Part shown: positions 1 through 6,850 of the stretch, piece after piece
Numbering within the stretch: position 1 is the stretch's first letter
Layout of the letters: every line of letters begins with the position of its first letter
Source of the DNA: a bacterium
GTDB taxonomy: Bacteria > Bacteroidota > Ignavibacteria > Kapaibacteriales > UBA961
Length of the DNA: 7,527 bases
NCBI GenBank assembly: GCA_022844575.1
Contig: JALHLL010000175.1
Span: forward strand, 1-7,527
Direction of reading: 5' to 3'
Notes under the pieces: generated by a model
Database searches by the model: none
What the model saw: only the letters and a program-made list of their open reading frames with translations
Told to the model about the DNA's origin: nothing
Position numbers and translations under genes: made by a program

Positions 1-438
1 CCCAATTATTAGCATCAAACTACCCACCTTTTACGTGATTGTTGTCACAAAAACTCTGTTTTTTTTTCTAAAATCTTAGAACTCTAACAAACAAACAAAT
101 AACTAAATACAAAACATGCACTTAAAAAAAATATCATCTTGATACTGACTCGCTTTTAGCATGACATTTTCCATATTTTTTAGTGTCACAAAACTGCCTC
201 TTTTTTTCTGGTTTACCCCACCGGATAGGAAGATTTTTGCCTTCGGATAGAGTTCACACGAATATTCCATAACCAAAAGATGAAGAATTCATTTTTCAAA
301 CGGTATCCAGATGCATACAATCACGATGGTAAACTTTTTATAGAAAGGGATTAAAATGGACACAACATAATATGAACCTGAAAGAGCAGCAATACACATT
401 CTAAGCCTATTTTCTTACAACACTTACTAATATTTTTT
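1..438. other. Non-coding region upstream of the secreted-protein gene pair
   Basis: No convincing gene is visible in this stretch. It is rich in A and T tracts. The only short frames with an ATG are 116-142 (8 codons), 161-250 (29 codons) and 280-354 (24 codons); none has a Shine-Dalgarno site or a recognisable product. An imperfect direct repeat lies at 43-69 and 184-209. I looked for a Bacteroidota-type promoter (TTTG near -33, TAnnTTTG near -7) ahead of the start at 439 and found no good match, so the promoter of the downstream genes is not assigned. Confidence 0.6.
43..209. repeat. Imperfect direct repeat, two copies (43-69 and 184-209)
   Basis: Both copies begin TGTCACA, continue with an A run and ACT, and end in a T run closed by CT. 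They are 27 and 26 bases long, with small differences in the middle, and start 141 bases apart. They could be regulatory sites, relics of a duplication, or chance similarity in low-complexity sequence. The shared TGTCACA heads are the least low-complexity part. Confidence 0.35.
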
Positions 439-1638
439 ATGAAAACACATTATTCAACTACGCTTCGGCGTGCAGACACACAAATAACAAAATCTATTTG
501 TTTTATTATTTTATTTATTGCTTTCGGGCTTAATCTTTCGGCACAACAGGGTAAATACCTTTTCCCTTATGTTGACCCAGCCCTTAATTCTTGGGGATTG
601 CTCAAAAACAGAGTTCCTTCCTCTCTATATAAAACAGTAACCGGACCTGAAAATACTGTTAACATTATACATACTTTTAACAGTGAGGTACGGTATAGTG
701 ATATGCCCGAACGTTGGGAGCCGACCGGTGGCATTGTACTTACAGATGATTTGGGCGACCCAACAGGAGTCGAAAGAGCATATTGTCAAGGGATTACGAA
801 TGCGGTCGGAAAAACATTTTTTAATGATATTGCCTTTGTAAGCCAAACGGATTTGCAAAGTTTACAAAATGATATAGAAGTAGATAATGCAACGTGGTTA
901 GCATCTCTTCCCACGACTCAACAAGATTCCGTAAAAGCATTCTACACAAAACCGACCGGTGGCTTACGTGAAGGGATTTTGATTATTGCGGGTGCTTATA
1001 GCTGTGACCCAACGGGTGGTTTCTGTCCGGGAGATGTGGTATGTACCGCTACTAATGCCGCCCTGTATGTAGTAGATGCCACCACATTACAACCGATACG
1101 TTTTTTACAATTCTTTAAATGTGATATGAATATTCAAACATCGGGCTTGACGGCAATAAAATATCTTGACTTTGTTCGGCGTTTTGTTGCCGTCGGTTCG
1201 GCACAAACCGCTACAACCAATGCCGATGTTCTTGCCTATTTCGGCGATTTAAAATCATTGGTATGGCCTACAGTACCCGGTGCCATGCGATACACCAATA
1301 CATATGATATGAATAAGCCGGGAGAAGTACGCCCTGCTGATTTTGCTACTGATGTTGATTTCCGTTATATCAAAAAAGACCATGTACCACAAGGGTGGGG
1401 CGAAAATGCCGTTATACTTATTTCAGGTTATTCCGTACTTAATAGCATGGATGATAGTTTTATCTTAAAAACGAATTTTGCCGGCACACCCGTCGCTGCA
1501 AAAATTAAAAACCATACGGGATATGATAGAGCCCATGCCTTAACTTTTGCCACTTCGTTCGAGTTAATTTATGCCAATAGCGGTATGGAAGTAGCATTGG
1601 CGGGATATGCCCGATACGGCGATTATAATTTACCCTAA
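439..1638 (+). CDS. Exported propeller-like repeat protein, N-terminal part cut short by an in-frame TAA
   Basis: The 399-residue product starts with a signal peptide: basic residues up to about 18, a hydrophobic stretch at 19-34 and a likely cleavage after A35 (LSA|QQ). The rest has recurring units of the form hydrophobic strand ending in G(Y/A/S), a variable loop, then a strand ending near an Asp or similar turn. Examples are IIAGAYS (182-188) with ALYVVD, VAVGSA (250-255), ILISGYS (326-332) with FILKTNFAG, and VALAGYARYGDYN (385-397). This spacing resembles the beta-propeller repeats common in secreted Bacteroidota proteins; that is inference. A PTGG motif occurs three times (95-98, 172-175, 191-194). 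The last unit is broken by TAA at 1636-1638, and the same frame stays open to 2208, so the intact gene was probably 439-2208 (589 residues). No Shine-Dalgarno site precedes the ATG, but the signal peptide supports this start. Specific function unknown. Confidence 0.75.
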   Translation: MKTHYSTTLRRADTQITKSICFIILFIAFGLNLSAQQGKYLFPYVDPALNSWGLLKNRVPSSLYKTVTGPENTVNIIHTFNSEVRYSDMPERWEPTGGIVLTDDLGDPTGVERAYCQGITNAVGKTFFNDIAFVSQTDLQSLQNDIEVDNATWLASLPTTQQDSVKAFYTKPTGGLREGILIIAGAYSCDPTGGFCPGDVVCTATNAALYVVDATTLQPIRFLQFFKCDMNIQTSGLTAIKYLDFVRRFVAVGSAQTATTNADVLAYFGDLKSLVWPTVPGAMRYTNTYDMNKPGEVRPADFATDVDFRYIKKDHVPQGWGENAVILISGYSVLNSMDDSFILKTNFAGTPVAAKIKNHTGYDRAHALTFATSFELIYANSGMEVALAGYARYGDYNLP

Positions 1639-2208
1639 ATAACACGATTTGACCAAGACTTAAACTTTACGCTGGAGGGTACTTACTCGGCATTAAATAC
1701 ACCGTATAGTGCCGAACCCGGCTTCAGTATTCTGCGGCTCGGTACCGATGATTATGCAATTACAGGTATATTACAGAGGGATAATGACAGGCAGCATTTA
1801 TTTTATTTGCGTGTTGCCAATAACTTAACACCAATACAACATAGTATATATCCGTTTATGAATAGTGTGAATTATCATTCCTATGGTAAACGTATGGTTA
1901 CTCTTGATGGTAATACACAAAATATGATGATTGGTGGTGCAAGTGTTTTTGACCCCGTATTCGGTAGTTGTAATGGAACAGACCCGACATGGAAATTATT
2001 TACACAAAACCCTATAACCGCTACCCGAAGCGATAATCAGCAAAATTGTCGAACAAATATCAGTAGTAATGTTCTTTTATGCGGACCTCAGAACGGGTGT
2101 TGGACTACAGTTACATTTGCGACAACATCTCGCAGCCTACCCGCGCCGAAATCACTCTATGAAATCGTTTTGGAAACATGCTCGAATAATTATTGCGGTC
2201 AACCATAA
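1639..2208 (+). pseudogene. In-frame C-terminal continuation of the propeller-like gene, after the internal stop
   Basis: This stretch is in the same frame as 439-1638 and has no further stop until TAA at 2206-2208, giving 189 residues. It begins ITRFDQDLNF, which is what should follow the broken unit GYARYGDYN, and then contains more units of the same kind: DYAITGI with LFYLRVANNLTPI (about 437-465 in full-length numbering) and MMIGGASVF (from about 496). There is no convincing independent start: the first possible ones are a TTG at 1807 and an ATG at 1858, neither with a ribosome binding site or signal peptide. A separately called gene at 1807-2208 would therefore probably be artificial. 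The C-terminal end has paired cysteines (CGPQNGC, CSNNYC), which suit an exported protein, and lacks a T9SS sorting domain. Either the gene is a recent nonsense pseudogene or the TAA is an error in the sequence. Confidence 0.7.
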
Positions 2209-2244
2209 ATTTTTTATTTTTATTAATATATTTTTGATAATACC

Positions 2245-3561
2245 ATGAAAACACTCTATAGTAGTCTTTTAATAATCCTATTGCTATTGCAATTTGGCTA
2301 CGCACAAAAAAATATTTCCATTTGTTCATACCTTAATGCTAATGCACTGGATTTTGCCGGTACAGCTAAACAACAAGGATTGATCTACGCACAAACAAAA
2401 GCCGATATAATGGTTTTGGGGATGGGTTTGCGTAATGCAAACACCTATCTAAATCAATTAAAAAGTACCTCTGATGGTTTATATGATAATTACACTTATT
2501 CAAGAACACCGATCTTGGATATTAAATATAATCAGTTATTCGAAAGATATGATACTACATATTATTATTTGAGTCAAATTTTCTTCGATTCAACAAAAGT
2601 TATTGTTGATACTGTTTCTTTTGCTTTTAAAAGTAAGAGTGGAGCTCTAAAAGTTCGTTTTTCTGTACTCGACAATAATAATACAGTTATTGATAAAGTA
2701 AATATCATTTGTTTGAGAGAATCAACGGTCGGTTCTTTGGAATTTGATGAAAATCTGAAAGACACCATTATTCGTTTTATCAATCCAAATGAGAAAAATA
2801 TCCTCATAACCCGTCTCCAAGAACCTTTGTATAGTTTTTGGGGTCCGAATGGTGAATTTTCTTCGGGAAGAGACACGCTCGGTGATACCCTCATTTCCTC
2901 TCAACATCCTACATATCTCCGTGTTCGAGATTCACTCGGCACACAATTCATTGATCCTGTTGGCACAACATGGGATAATGTTAATCCCGATTATATACCA
3001 TTTTATGATTGCAGCATTGCTTCTTACGCTTTTCCAAACTGTAATAACAGTAAGAATACTCACAATTTTGCATATCATTCTTCCCTTTTTCTTCATAATG
3101 ATATGTTGAAAAATAATACTGTGCCGAATTCATACCGTATAATAGGAAATGACAGCAATAAAAAAAGGTTTATGCGTGGTTTATCCGTTGTTGAAGATTC
3201 GACAGGCGATACTTTCGAACAACAAGAATTCTTATGGGCTTTAATGTGTCGCAATATGGTTTTACCTATTATTCGTGAATTTACATTCGGTGAAACTTCT
3301 TCACTTAATGAACATGAACAAGAAAAACCTATTTTGAGTGTTTTTCCGAATCCTGCTTCCGATAATATTACAATACGTACATTACCATTTACTACGGTAC
3401 GCATATATGATATACTTGGTAGAACAGTGGTTGAAGGCATGTCAAATAATACGGGGGAGTGGAAAAGCACTTCTTTACCATATTCCGGTTATTATTCCGT
3501 TGAAATTGAATCATCAAACGGTACTAAATACTATTCTTCTGTATTGGTGCAAAAACAATAA
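2245..3561 (+). CDS. T9SS-sorted secreted protein with a degenerate EEP-nuclease-like domain
   Basis: The 438-residue product has a signal peptide (hydrophobic 6-18, likely cleavage after A20, GYA|QK) and a T9SS type A sorting domain at about 363-438, recognisable by VFPNPASDN, VRIYDILGR and a terminal SVLVQK strand. Such domains direct export through the outer membrane by the type IX system, after which they are usually removed. The middle resembles secreted Bacteroidota endonuclease/exonuclease/phosphatase (EEP) proteins: KADIMVL (52-58), FFDSTKV (113-119), FIDPVGTTWDN (235-245), NSYRIIGND (295-303) and ALMCRNMVLPII (332-343) fall in the expected order. The usual catalytic residues appear lost: GM (59-60) stands where QE is expected, GPNGEF where GDFN is expected, and NMVLP where SDHLP is expected. 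The EEP relationship comes from remembered family patterns and is an inference; the sorting domain is clear. The gene lies 36 AT-rich bases after the propeller-like gene and is probably co-transcribed with it. No Shine-Dalgarno site is seen. Confidence 0.85.
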   Translation: MKTLYSSLLIILLLLQFGYAQKNISICSYLNANALDFAGTAKQQGLIYAQTKADIMVLGMGLRNANTYLNQLKSTSDGLYDNYTYSRTPILDIKYNQLFERYDTTYYYLSQIFFDSTKVIVDTVSFAFKSKSGALKVRFSVLDNNNTVIDKVNIICLRESTVGSLEFDENLKDTIIRFINPNEKNILITRLQEPLYSFWGPNGEFSSGRDTLGDTLISSQHPTYLRVRDSLGTQFIDPVGTTWDNVNPDYIPFYDCSIASYAFPNCNNSKNTHNFAYHSSLFLHNDMLKNNTVPNSYRIIGNDSNKKRFMRGLSVVEDSTGDTFEQQEFLWALMCRNMVLPIIREFTFGETSSLNEHEQEKPILSVFPNPASDNITIRTLPFTTVRIYDILGRTVVEGMSNNTGEWKSTSLPYSGYYSVEIESSNGTKYYSSVLVQKQ

Positions 3562-3576
3562 ATCTATATATATTTT

Positions 3577-3611
3577 TACCCGCCTAATACTTTATACGTT
3601 GCCGGCGGGTA
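3577..3611 (+). terminator. Hairpin terminator candidate between convergent genes
   Basis: A perfect 8-bp stem, TACCCGCC (3577-3584) with GGCGGGTA (3604-3611), encloses a 19-base loop. It lies between the stops of the secreted-protein gene (+, ends 3561) and rarA (-, ends 3625). On the + strand it is followed by a moderately U-rich stretch (TTCTTATAT), so it best fits termination of the + transcript. On the - strand it is followed by an A run, so rho-independent termination of rarA here is doubtful. The long loop lowers confidence. Confidence 0.5.
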
Positions 3612-3624
3612 TTCTTATATATGG

Positions 3625-4962
3625 TTATTCTTTATCATATCTCTTTTTCCATAATTTCCTTAAATGTTCACTTATGTTCTTTTCCTCACCCAATTCGGTA
3701 GGATTGTAAAGTACAATAGGTTCCATATCAATCGGAAAATAATGTTCCTCAATAAAATGGTTCGGCGCATCATGCGGATACTTATATCCTTTTCCATACC
3801 CTTCATTCTTCATTAACTTTGTCGGTGCATTACGTAGGTATAGCGGCACCGTTGCATTTTCGCCCGAACGAATTATTTCCAATGCTTTTTCAATACCTAT
3901 ATATGAACTATTTGATTTGGGTGAACTGGCTAAATAGGTAACCCCCTGAGCAAGATTTATCCTACATTCGGGTAATCCTATAAAATGAACGGCATTATAC
4001 ACCGCAACGGCAATTTGTAATGCCTGCGGATTTGCATTACCAATATCCTCACTCGCAAAAACCACCATTCTCCGCGCAATAAACAAAGGGTCTTCACCGG
4101 CATCAAGCATCCGGGCAAGCCATAATAAAGCAGCATCTGGGTCAGAGCCGCGCATTGTTTTAATAAAAGCCGAAATTACATCATAGTGCTGCTCACCTTG
4201 TTTATCATAACGAGCAGTTTTTTGTTGTAAAGCATTGGCAAGGATTTCATGCGTGATATGAATTGAGCCATCGCTTTGCGGCTTTGCAAAAGAAACTGCC
4301 AATTCCAAAGCATTCAAAGCCGAACGCGCATCTCCCCCGCTTATCGCAAAAATCATATCCCATGATTCTACTGATATTTGCTGTTCCTTTAATACGGGGT
4401 CATTTAACAGTGCATGCTGAATAACCAAATGCAAATGCTCATCAGTAAGTGGTTGCAAACGATATACCTGACATCGGCTTAATAAAGCACTATTCACCTC
4501 AAAAGAAGGGTTTTCCGTTGTTGCACCTATAAATATGACGGTTCCACGCTCAACGGCATGAAGCAAGGCATCTTGCTGACTTTTATTAAAACGATGAATT
4601 TCATCAATAAACAATATTGTTCTTTTCCCCGAACGTGCATAACGTTGTGCCGTTGTCATGGCATCGCGTACATCCTTTACTCCTGCCTCAACAGCCGAAA
4701 GTCGTACAAAACCATAACCGACTTCTTTGGAAAGTACATAAGCCAATGTTGTTTTTCCGGAGCCGGGCGGACCCCATAAAATTAAAGAGCGCAAATTTTT
4801 TGTTTCCACCATTCGGCGAATCGGGGCATTTGCACCCAAAAGATGTTCCTGACCGATAATTTCATCTAATGAATGCGGTCGCATACGATCGGCAAGAGGT
4901 GCTGTATCACTCCCAGAATCTTTCGGGGTTTCCGGTATTTCGTCAGAGAATAAGGTGTCCAT
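3625..4962 (-). CDS. rarA: Replication-associated recombination protein A (AAA+ ATPase, RarA/MgsA family)
   Basis: The 445-residue product is full length for the family (E. coli RarA is 447 residues). Clamp-loader-type AAA+ features are in order: RPHSLDEIIGQEHLLG near the N terminus (28-43), Walker A GPPGSGKT (64-71), Walker B ILFIDEIH (116-123), sensor 1 GATTENPSF (146-154), arginine finger R163 in LLSRC, and sensor 2 GGDARSALNALE (209-220). The C-terminal oligomerisation region is also typical, with SDPDAALLWLARML (273-286), SEDIGNANP (304-312) and the YKYPHD...YFP end (393-410). Known family members form tetramers, bind single-stranded DNA ends and SSB, and act at stalled replication forks in the cytoplasm. 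No key residue is missing. The ATG start is supported by GAAGG seven bases upstream. The permease gene ends 25 bases upstream on the same strand, so both are probably on one transcript. Confidence 0.97.
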   Translation of the reverse strand: MDTLFSDEIPETPKDSGSDTAPLADRMRPHSLDEIIGQEHLLGANAPIRRMVETKNLRSLILWGPPGSGKTTLAYVLSKEVGYGFVRLSAVEAGVKDVRDAMTTAQRYARSGKRTILFIDEIHRFNKSQQDALLHAVERGTVIFIGATTENPSFEVNSALLSRCQVYRLQPLTDEHLHLVIQHALLNDPVLKEQQISVESWDMIFAISGGDARSALNALELAVSFAKPQSDGSIHITHEILANALQQKTARYDKQGEQHYDVISAFIKTMRGSDPDAALLWLARMLDAGEDPLFIARRMVVFASEDIGNANPQALQIAVAVYNAVHFIGLPECRINLAQGVTYLASSPKSNSSYIGIEKALEIIRSGENATVPLYLRNAPTKLMKNEGYGKGYKYPHDAPNHFIEEHYFPIDMEPIVLYNPTELGEEKNISEHLRKLWKKRYDKE

Positions 4963-4969
4963 TCAATAA

Positions 4970-4974
4970 CCTTC
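4970..4974 (-). promoter_or_regulatory. Ribosome binding site of rarA
   Basis: Read on the - strand this is GAAGG, seven bases before the ATG at 4960-4962. It fixes the start of rarA and lies in the 25-base gap after the permease gene, so rarA can be translated independently within a shared transcript. It contrasts with the + strand genes here, whose starts lack such a site. Confidence 0.6.
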
Positions 4975-4987
4975 GCAAGAAAAAATT

Positions 4988-5797
4988 TTATCCGCCATAT
5001 GCTCCGAAGCGTACAATACCGCGCCACCATGTTAATCGGCATACACCCCAAAGTACTAAAACCCAACATAACCCTAATAAGGCATAATTGAGAAATTCCG
5101 AAGGCGGTAATTTCCCGATGAGAATATTTGCCGGAACATAGGACATAAATTGAAAAGGCAGCAGAGATACAACCGAATATACTTCCTTAGGTATAATGGA
5201 AAGAGGAACCAACATTCCCGATAAAAACCACAAACTTATATCCACTATTACATGAAATGTCCAGACCTCTTCTAACCAGAACGATAAATAGGATATTGTG
5301 AGACCTATAAAAAAACGAATTAGAAAACCATATACCATACATAAAGCGGTAATACTAGATGTACCTACATCACCCTGTATCGAACCCTCAGGAAGTAAAA
5401 AGACAAGCCCCGTAAATAACAAACACAAAACAAATGCTATCGGTACCTTTTCTGCAAAAGCTGCCGCAAGTGTGTATAAATCATGAGCAACAGGACGTAA
5501 TAAATACTTATTTAAGCCGCCGCTTCGTACATCATCCGATGCTTCGCGAACATTTCCGGATGCACCGGTAAACGAATAACACAAAGCGGCACAGATGCAA
5601 TAGGCAATCATCGAAAACTCCGTCAATGAGCCCAATTCAGTTTTTCCCGAAGAGTCATACACAGCTTTCCATAAAAAAACTTGTATTAAAGCATTTAGTG
5701 ACGGTGCGACAAGAGATGTCAGTAAAATGACAGTTCTGTATTCGCCGGCTTTTGATAAAGCAATTCGAAATACTGCCAGAAGTGCCGAAATCTTCAT
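4988..5797 (-). CDS. ABC-2 type transporter permease (COG4587-like)
   Basis: The 269-residue integral membrane protein has about six hydrophobic segments (roughly 22-46, 59-79, 117-136, 147-172, 181-202, 234-254). Between segments 2 and 3 lies DDVRSGGLNKYLLRPV (88-103), the hallmark cytoplasmic loop of the uncharacterised ABC-2 permease family with two distinct permease subunits (COG4587/COG3694, ABC2_membrane_6-like). In that family two permeases pair with a separate ATP-binding subunit to form an inner-membrane exporter; the substrate is generally unknown. The probable partner is the divergent gene at 5884-6672, whose matching loop reads ATGDLDFILLKPV. No ATPase gene is present in the window. 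The ATG at 5797 gives a normal N terminus with a short basic amphipathic lead; no Shine-Dalgarno site is visible. Assignment to this family rests on motif memory, but membership among ABC-2 permeases is strong. Confidence 0.85.
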   Translation of the reverse strand: MKISALLAVFRIALSKAGEYRTVILLTSLVAPSLNALIQVFLWKAVYDSSGKTELGSLTEFSMIAYCICAALCYSFTGASGNVREASDDVRSGGLNKYLLRPVAHDLYTLAAAFAEKVPIAFVLCLLFTGLVFLLPEGSIQGDVGTSSITALCMVYGFLIRFFIGLTISYLSFWLEEVWTFHVIVDISLWFLSGMLVPLSIIPKEVYSVVSLLPFQFMSYVPANILIGKLPPSEFLNYALLGLCWVLVLWGVCRLTWWRGIVRFGAYGG

Positions 5798-5817
5798 GAG
5801 TAGAGTATTAAAAAAAG

Positions 5818-5846
5818 TTTGTTTACTTATTCTTGTGCTAAATTCG
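5818..5846 (+). promoter_or_regulatory. Candidate Bacteroidota-type promoter for the + strand permease
   Basis: TTTG at 5818-5821 is followed after 17 bases by TAAATTCG at 5839-5846, one mismatch from the Bacteroidota -7 consensus TAnnTTTG. It would place transcription start roughly 30 bases before the ATG at 5884. It lies in the 86-base gap (5798-5883) between the divergent permease genes, which must also hold the promoter of the - strand permease; I could not identify that one. Such short motifs occur by chance, so this is tentative. Confidence 0.35.
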
Positions 5847-5883
5847 CAACTAATATGCTACAAAAACTGCACAAGACAAAGAT

Positions 5884-6672
5884 ATGATACGCTATTTACG
5901 CTTAATGCGAACATTTATATCGAATTGCCTTACCCGAGAGATGGAATTTCGGGGGCATTTTTTTCTCGTTTTCCTCATTGATATCATGTGGTATGCTGTT
6001 CAAATAAGTGTGTTTGAACTTGTATTTACCTATACTGAAGTATTAGGCGGATTGGAAAGGCAGGAGTTATATGTATTCCTTAGTGTCTTATTTATCACCG
6101 ATGCGTTAAACATGATGTTCGTATCGCAAAACTTTTGGCGTTTTCCATCACTTATAGCAACAGGCGATCTGGACTTTATCTTGTTAAAGCCGGTATCAAC
6201 TACGTTCTTGGCATTATTCCGATACTTTAATGTTGGGTCGGTACTTAACTTTCTAACTTCAGCATCGCTATTGGTGTGGTCGCTTTATCATTATACAGGT
6301 AGTATTGGTTTGGTGAACGCTTTATTGTTCACAGTGCTTATTGTCTGCTCCGAGTTATTGATGATAGCATTTCAATTACTCATATGCACGGTATCCATAC
6401 GTTTGGTAAATGCCAATGGCATTCAACAACTATACTATTCTTTAGATACTTTAGCTGCCAAACCGGATACTATCTATCCGCAGCAATTTCGTTCCATACT
6501 ATTAACATGGTTCCCAATGGCTTTACTAGCTTCCGTACCGACATTTACCCTGCTTGGAAAAATCTCCATTATGAGTAGTCTGTCTGCTGTAATTGTCACT
6601 GCCTTATTTTTCTCAGCTTCTGTTTTACTGTTTCGTTATAATTTACGGGCATATTCGGGGGCGAGCAGTTAG
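5884..6672 (+). CDS. ABC-2 type transporter permease (COG3694-like), divergent partner
   Basis: The 262-residue membrane protein has about six hydrophobic segments (roughly 26-50, 60-82, 116-136, 142-174, 205-222, 229-252). An N-terminal REMEFRGHFFL (18-28) precedes the first segment, and the loop LIATGDLDFILLKPV (90-104) is the family hallmark equivalent to the LLRPV loop of the divergent permease. KPDTIYPQQFRSILLTWFPMA (193-213) before the fifth segment is also characteristic. It probably forms a heteromeric exporter with the 4988-5797 product and an ATPase encoded elsewhere; substrate unknown. In most genomes I recall, this family's ATPase and two permeases are transcribed in one direction, so the head-to-head placement is unusual. 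The ATG follows a purine-rich AAGACAAAGAT leader rather than a clear Shine-Dalgarno site; the ATG at codon 8 is a less likely alternative start. Confidence 0.85.
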   Translation: MIRYLRLMRTFISNCLTREMEFRGHFFLVFLIDIMWYAVQISVFELVFTYTEVLGGLERQELYVFLSVLFITDALNMMFVSQNFWRFPSLIATGDLDFILLKPVSTTFLALFRYFNVGSVLNFLTSASLLVWSLYHYTGSIGLVNALLFTVLIVCSELLMIAFQLLICTVSIRLVNANGIQQLYYSLDTLAAKPDTIYPQQFRSILLTWFPMALLASVPTFTLLGKISIMSSLSAVIVTALFFSASVLLFRYNLRAYSGASS

Positions 6673-6822
6673 AATTATTTGTTGAGCGAAGAATAAAGTT
6701 GAGAGTACTTCATGAAAGAATTAAGCTACTATTTAAATTCTACTTTCTTTTCCATTAGTACAAGCTTATATAAAAGATAAAACTACATATTACAACATAT
6801 ATATTTGATTTTTACGTTTATT

Positions 6823-6848
6823 TGGTATAATCAGTCTTATACCATTTT
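6823..6848 (+). terminator. Hairpin with short T run, possible terminator of the + strand permease
   Basis: A perfect 8-bp stem TGGTATAA (6823-6830) / TTATACCA (6837-6844) with a 6-base loop is followed by TTTT (6845-6848). It lies 150 bases after the + strand permease and just before the stop of the convergent zinc-ribbon gene at 6851. The stem is AT-rich and the T run short, so it is a weak terminator at best. On the - strand the hairpin is followed by A-rich sequence. The rest of 6673-6822 is AT-rich and shows no gene. Confidence 0.4.
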
Positions 6849-6850
6849 CA

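Noticed and set aside
116..354. Short ATG frames at 116-142, 161-250 and 280-354
   Set aside because: They have 8, 29 and 24 codons, no ribosome binding site and no recognisable motif; chance frames in AT-rich DNA are sufficient explanation.
1807..2208. Separate 133-residue gene starting at TTG
   Set aside because: It is in the same frame as the upstream gene, open back to the TAA at 1636, and has no ribosome binding site or signal peptide; it is better read as the tail of the interrupted gene.
2229..2236. TATTTTTG matching the Bacteroidota -7 consensus just before the 2245 start
   Set aside because: It would place the transcription start almost at the start codon and has no TTTG at the -33 spacing; the 36-base gap is simply very T-rich.
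2574..3470. Antisense and alternate-frame open frames within the 2245-3561 gene
   Set aside because: The main frame has a signal peptide and a clear sorting domain at its ends; the others overlap it fully and show no motif.
3577..3611. Bidirectional terminator serving rarA as well
   Set aside because: On the - strand the stem is followed by A-rich, not T-rich, sequence, so only the + direction is supported.
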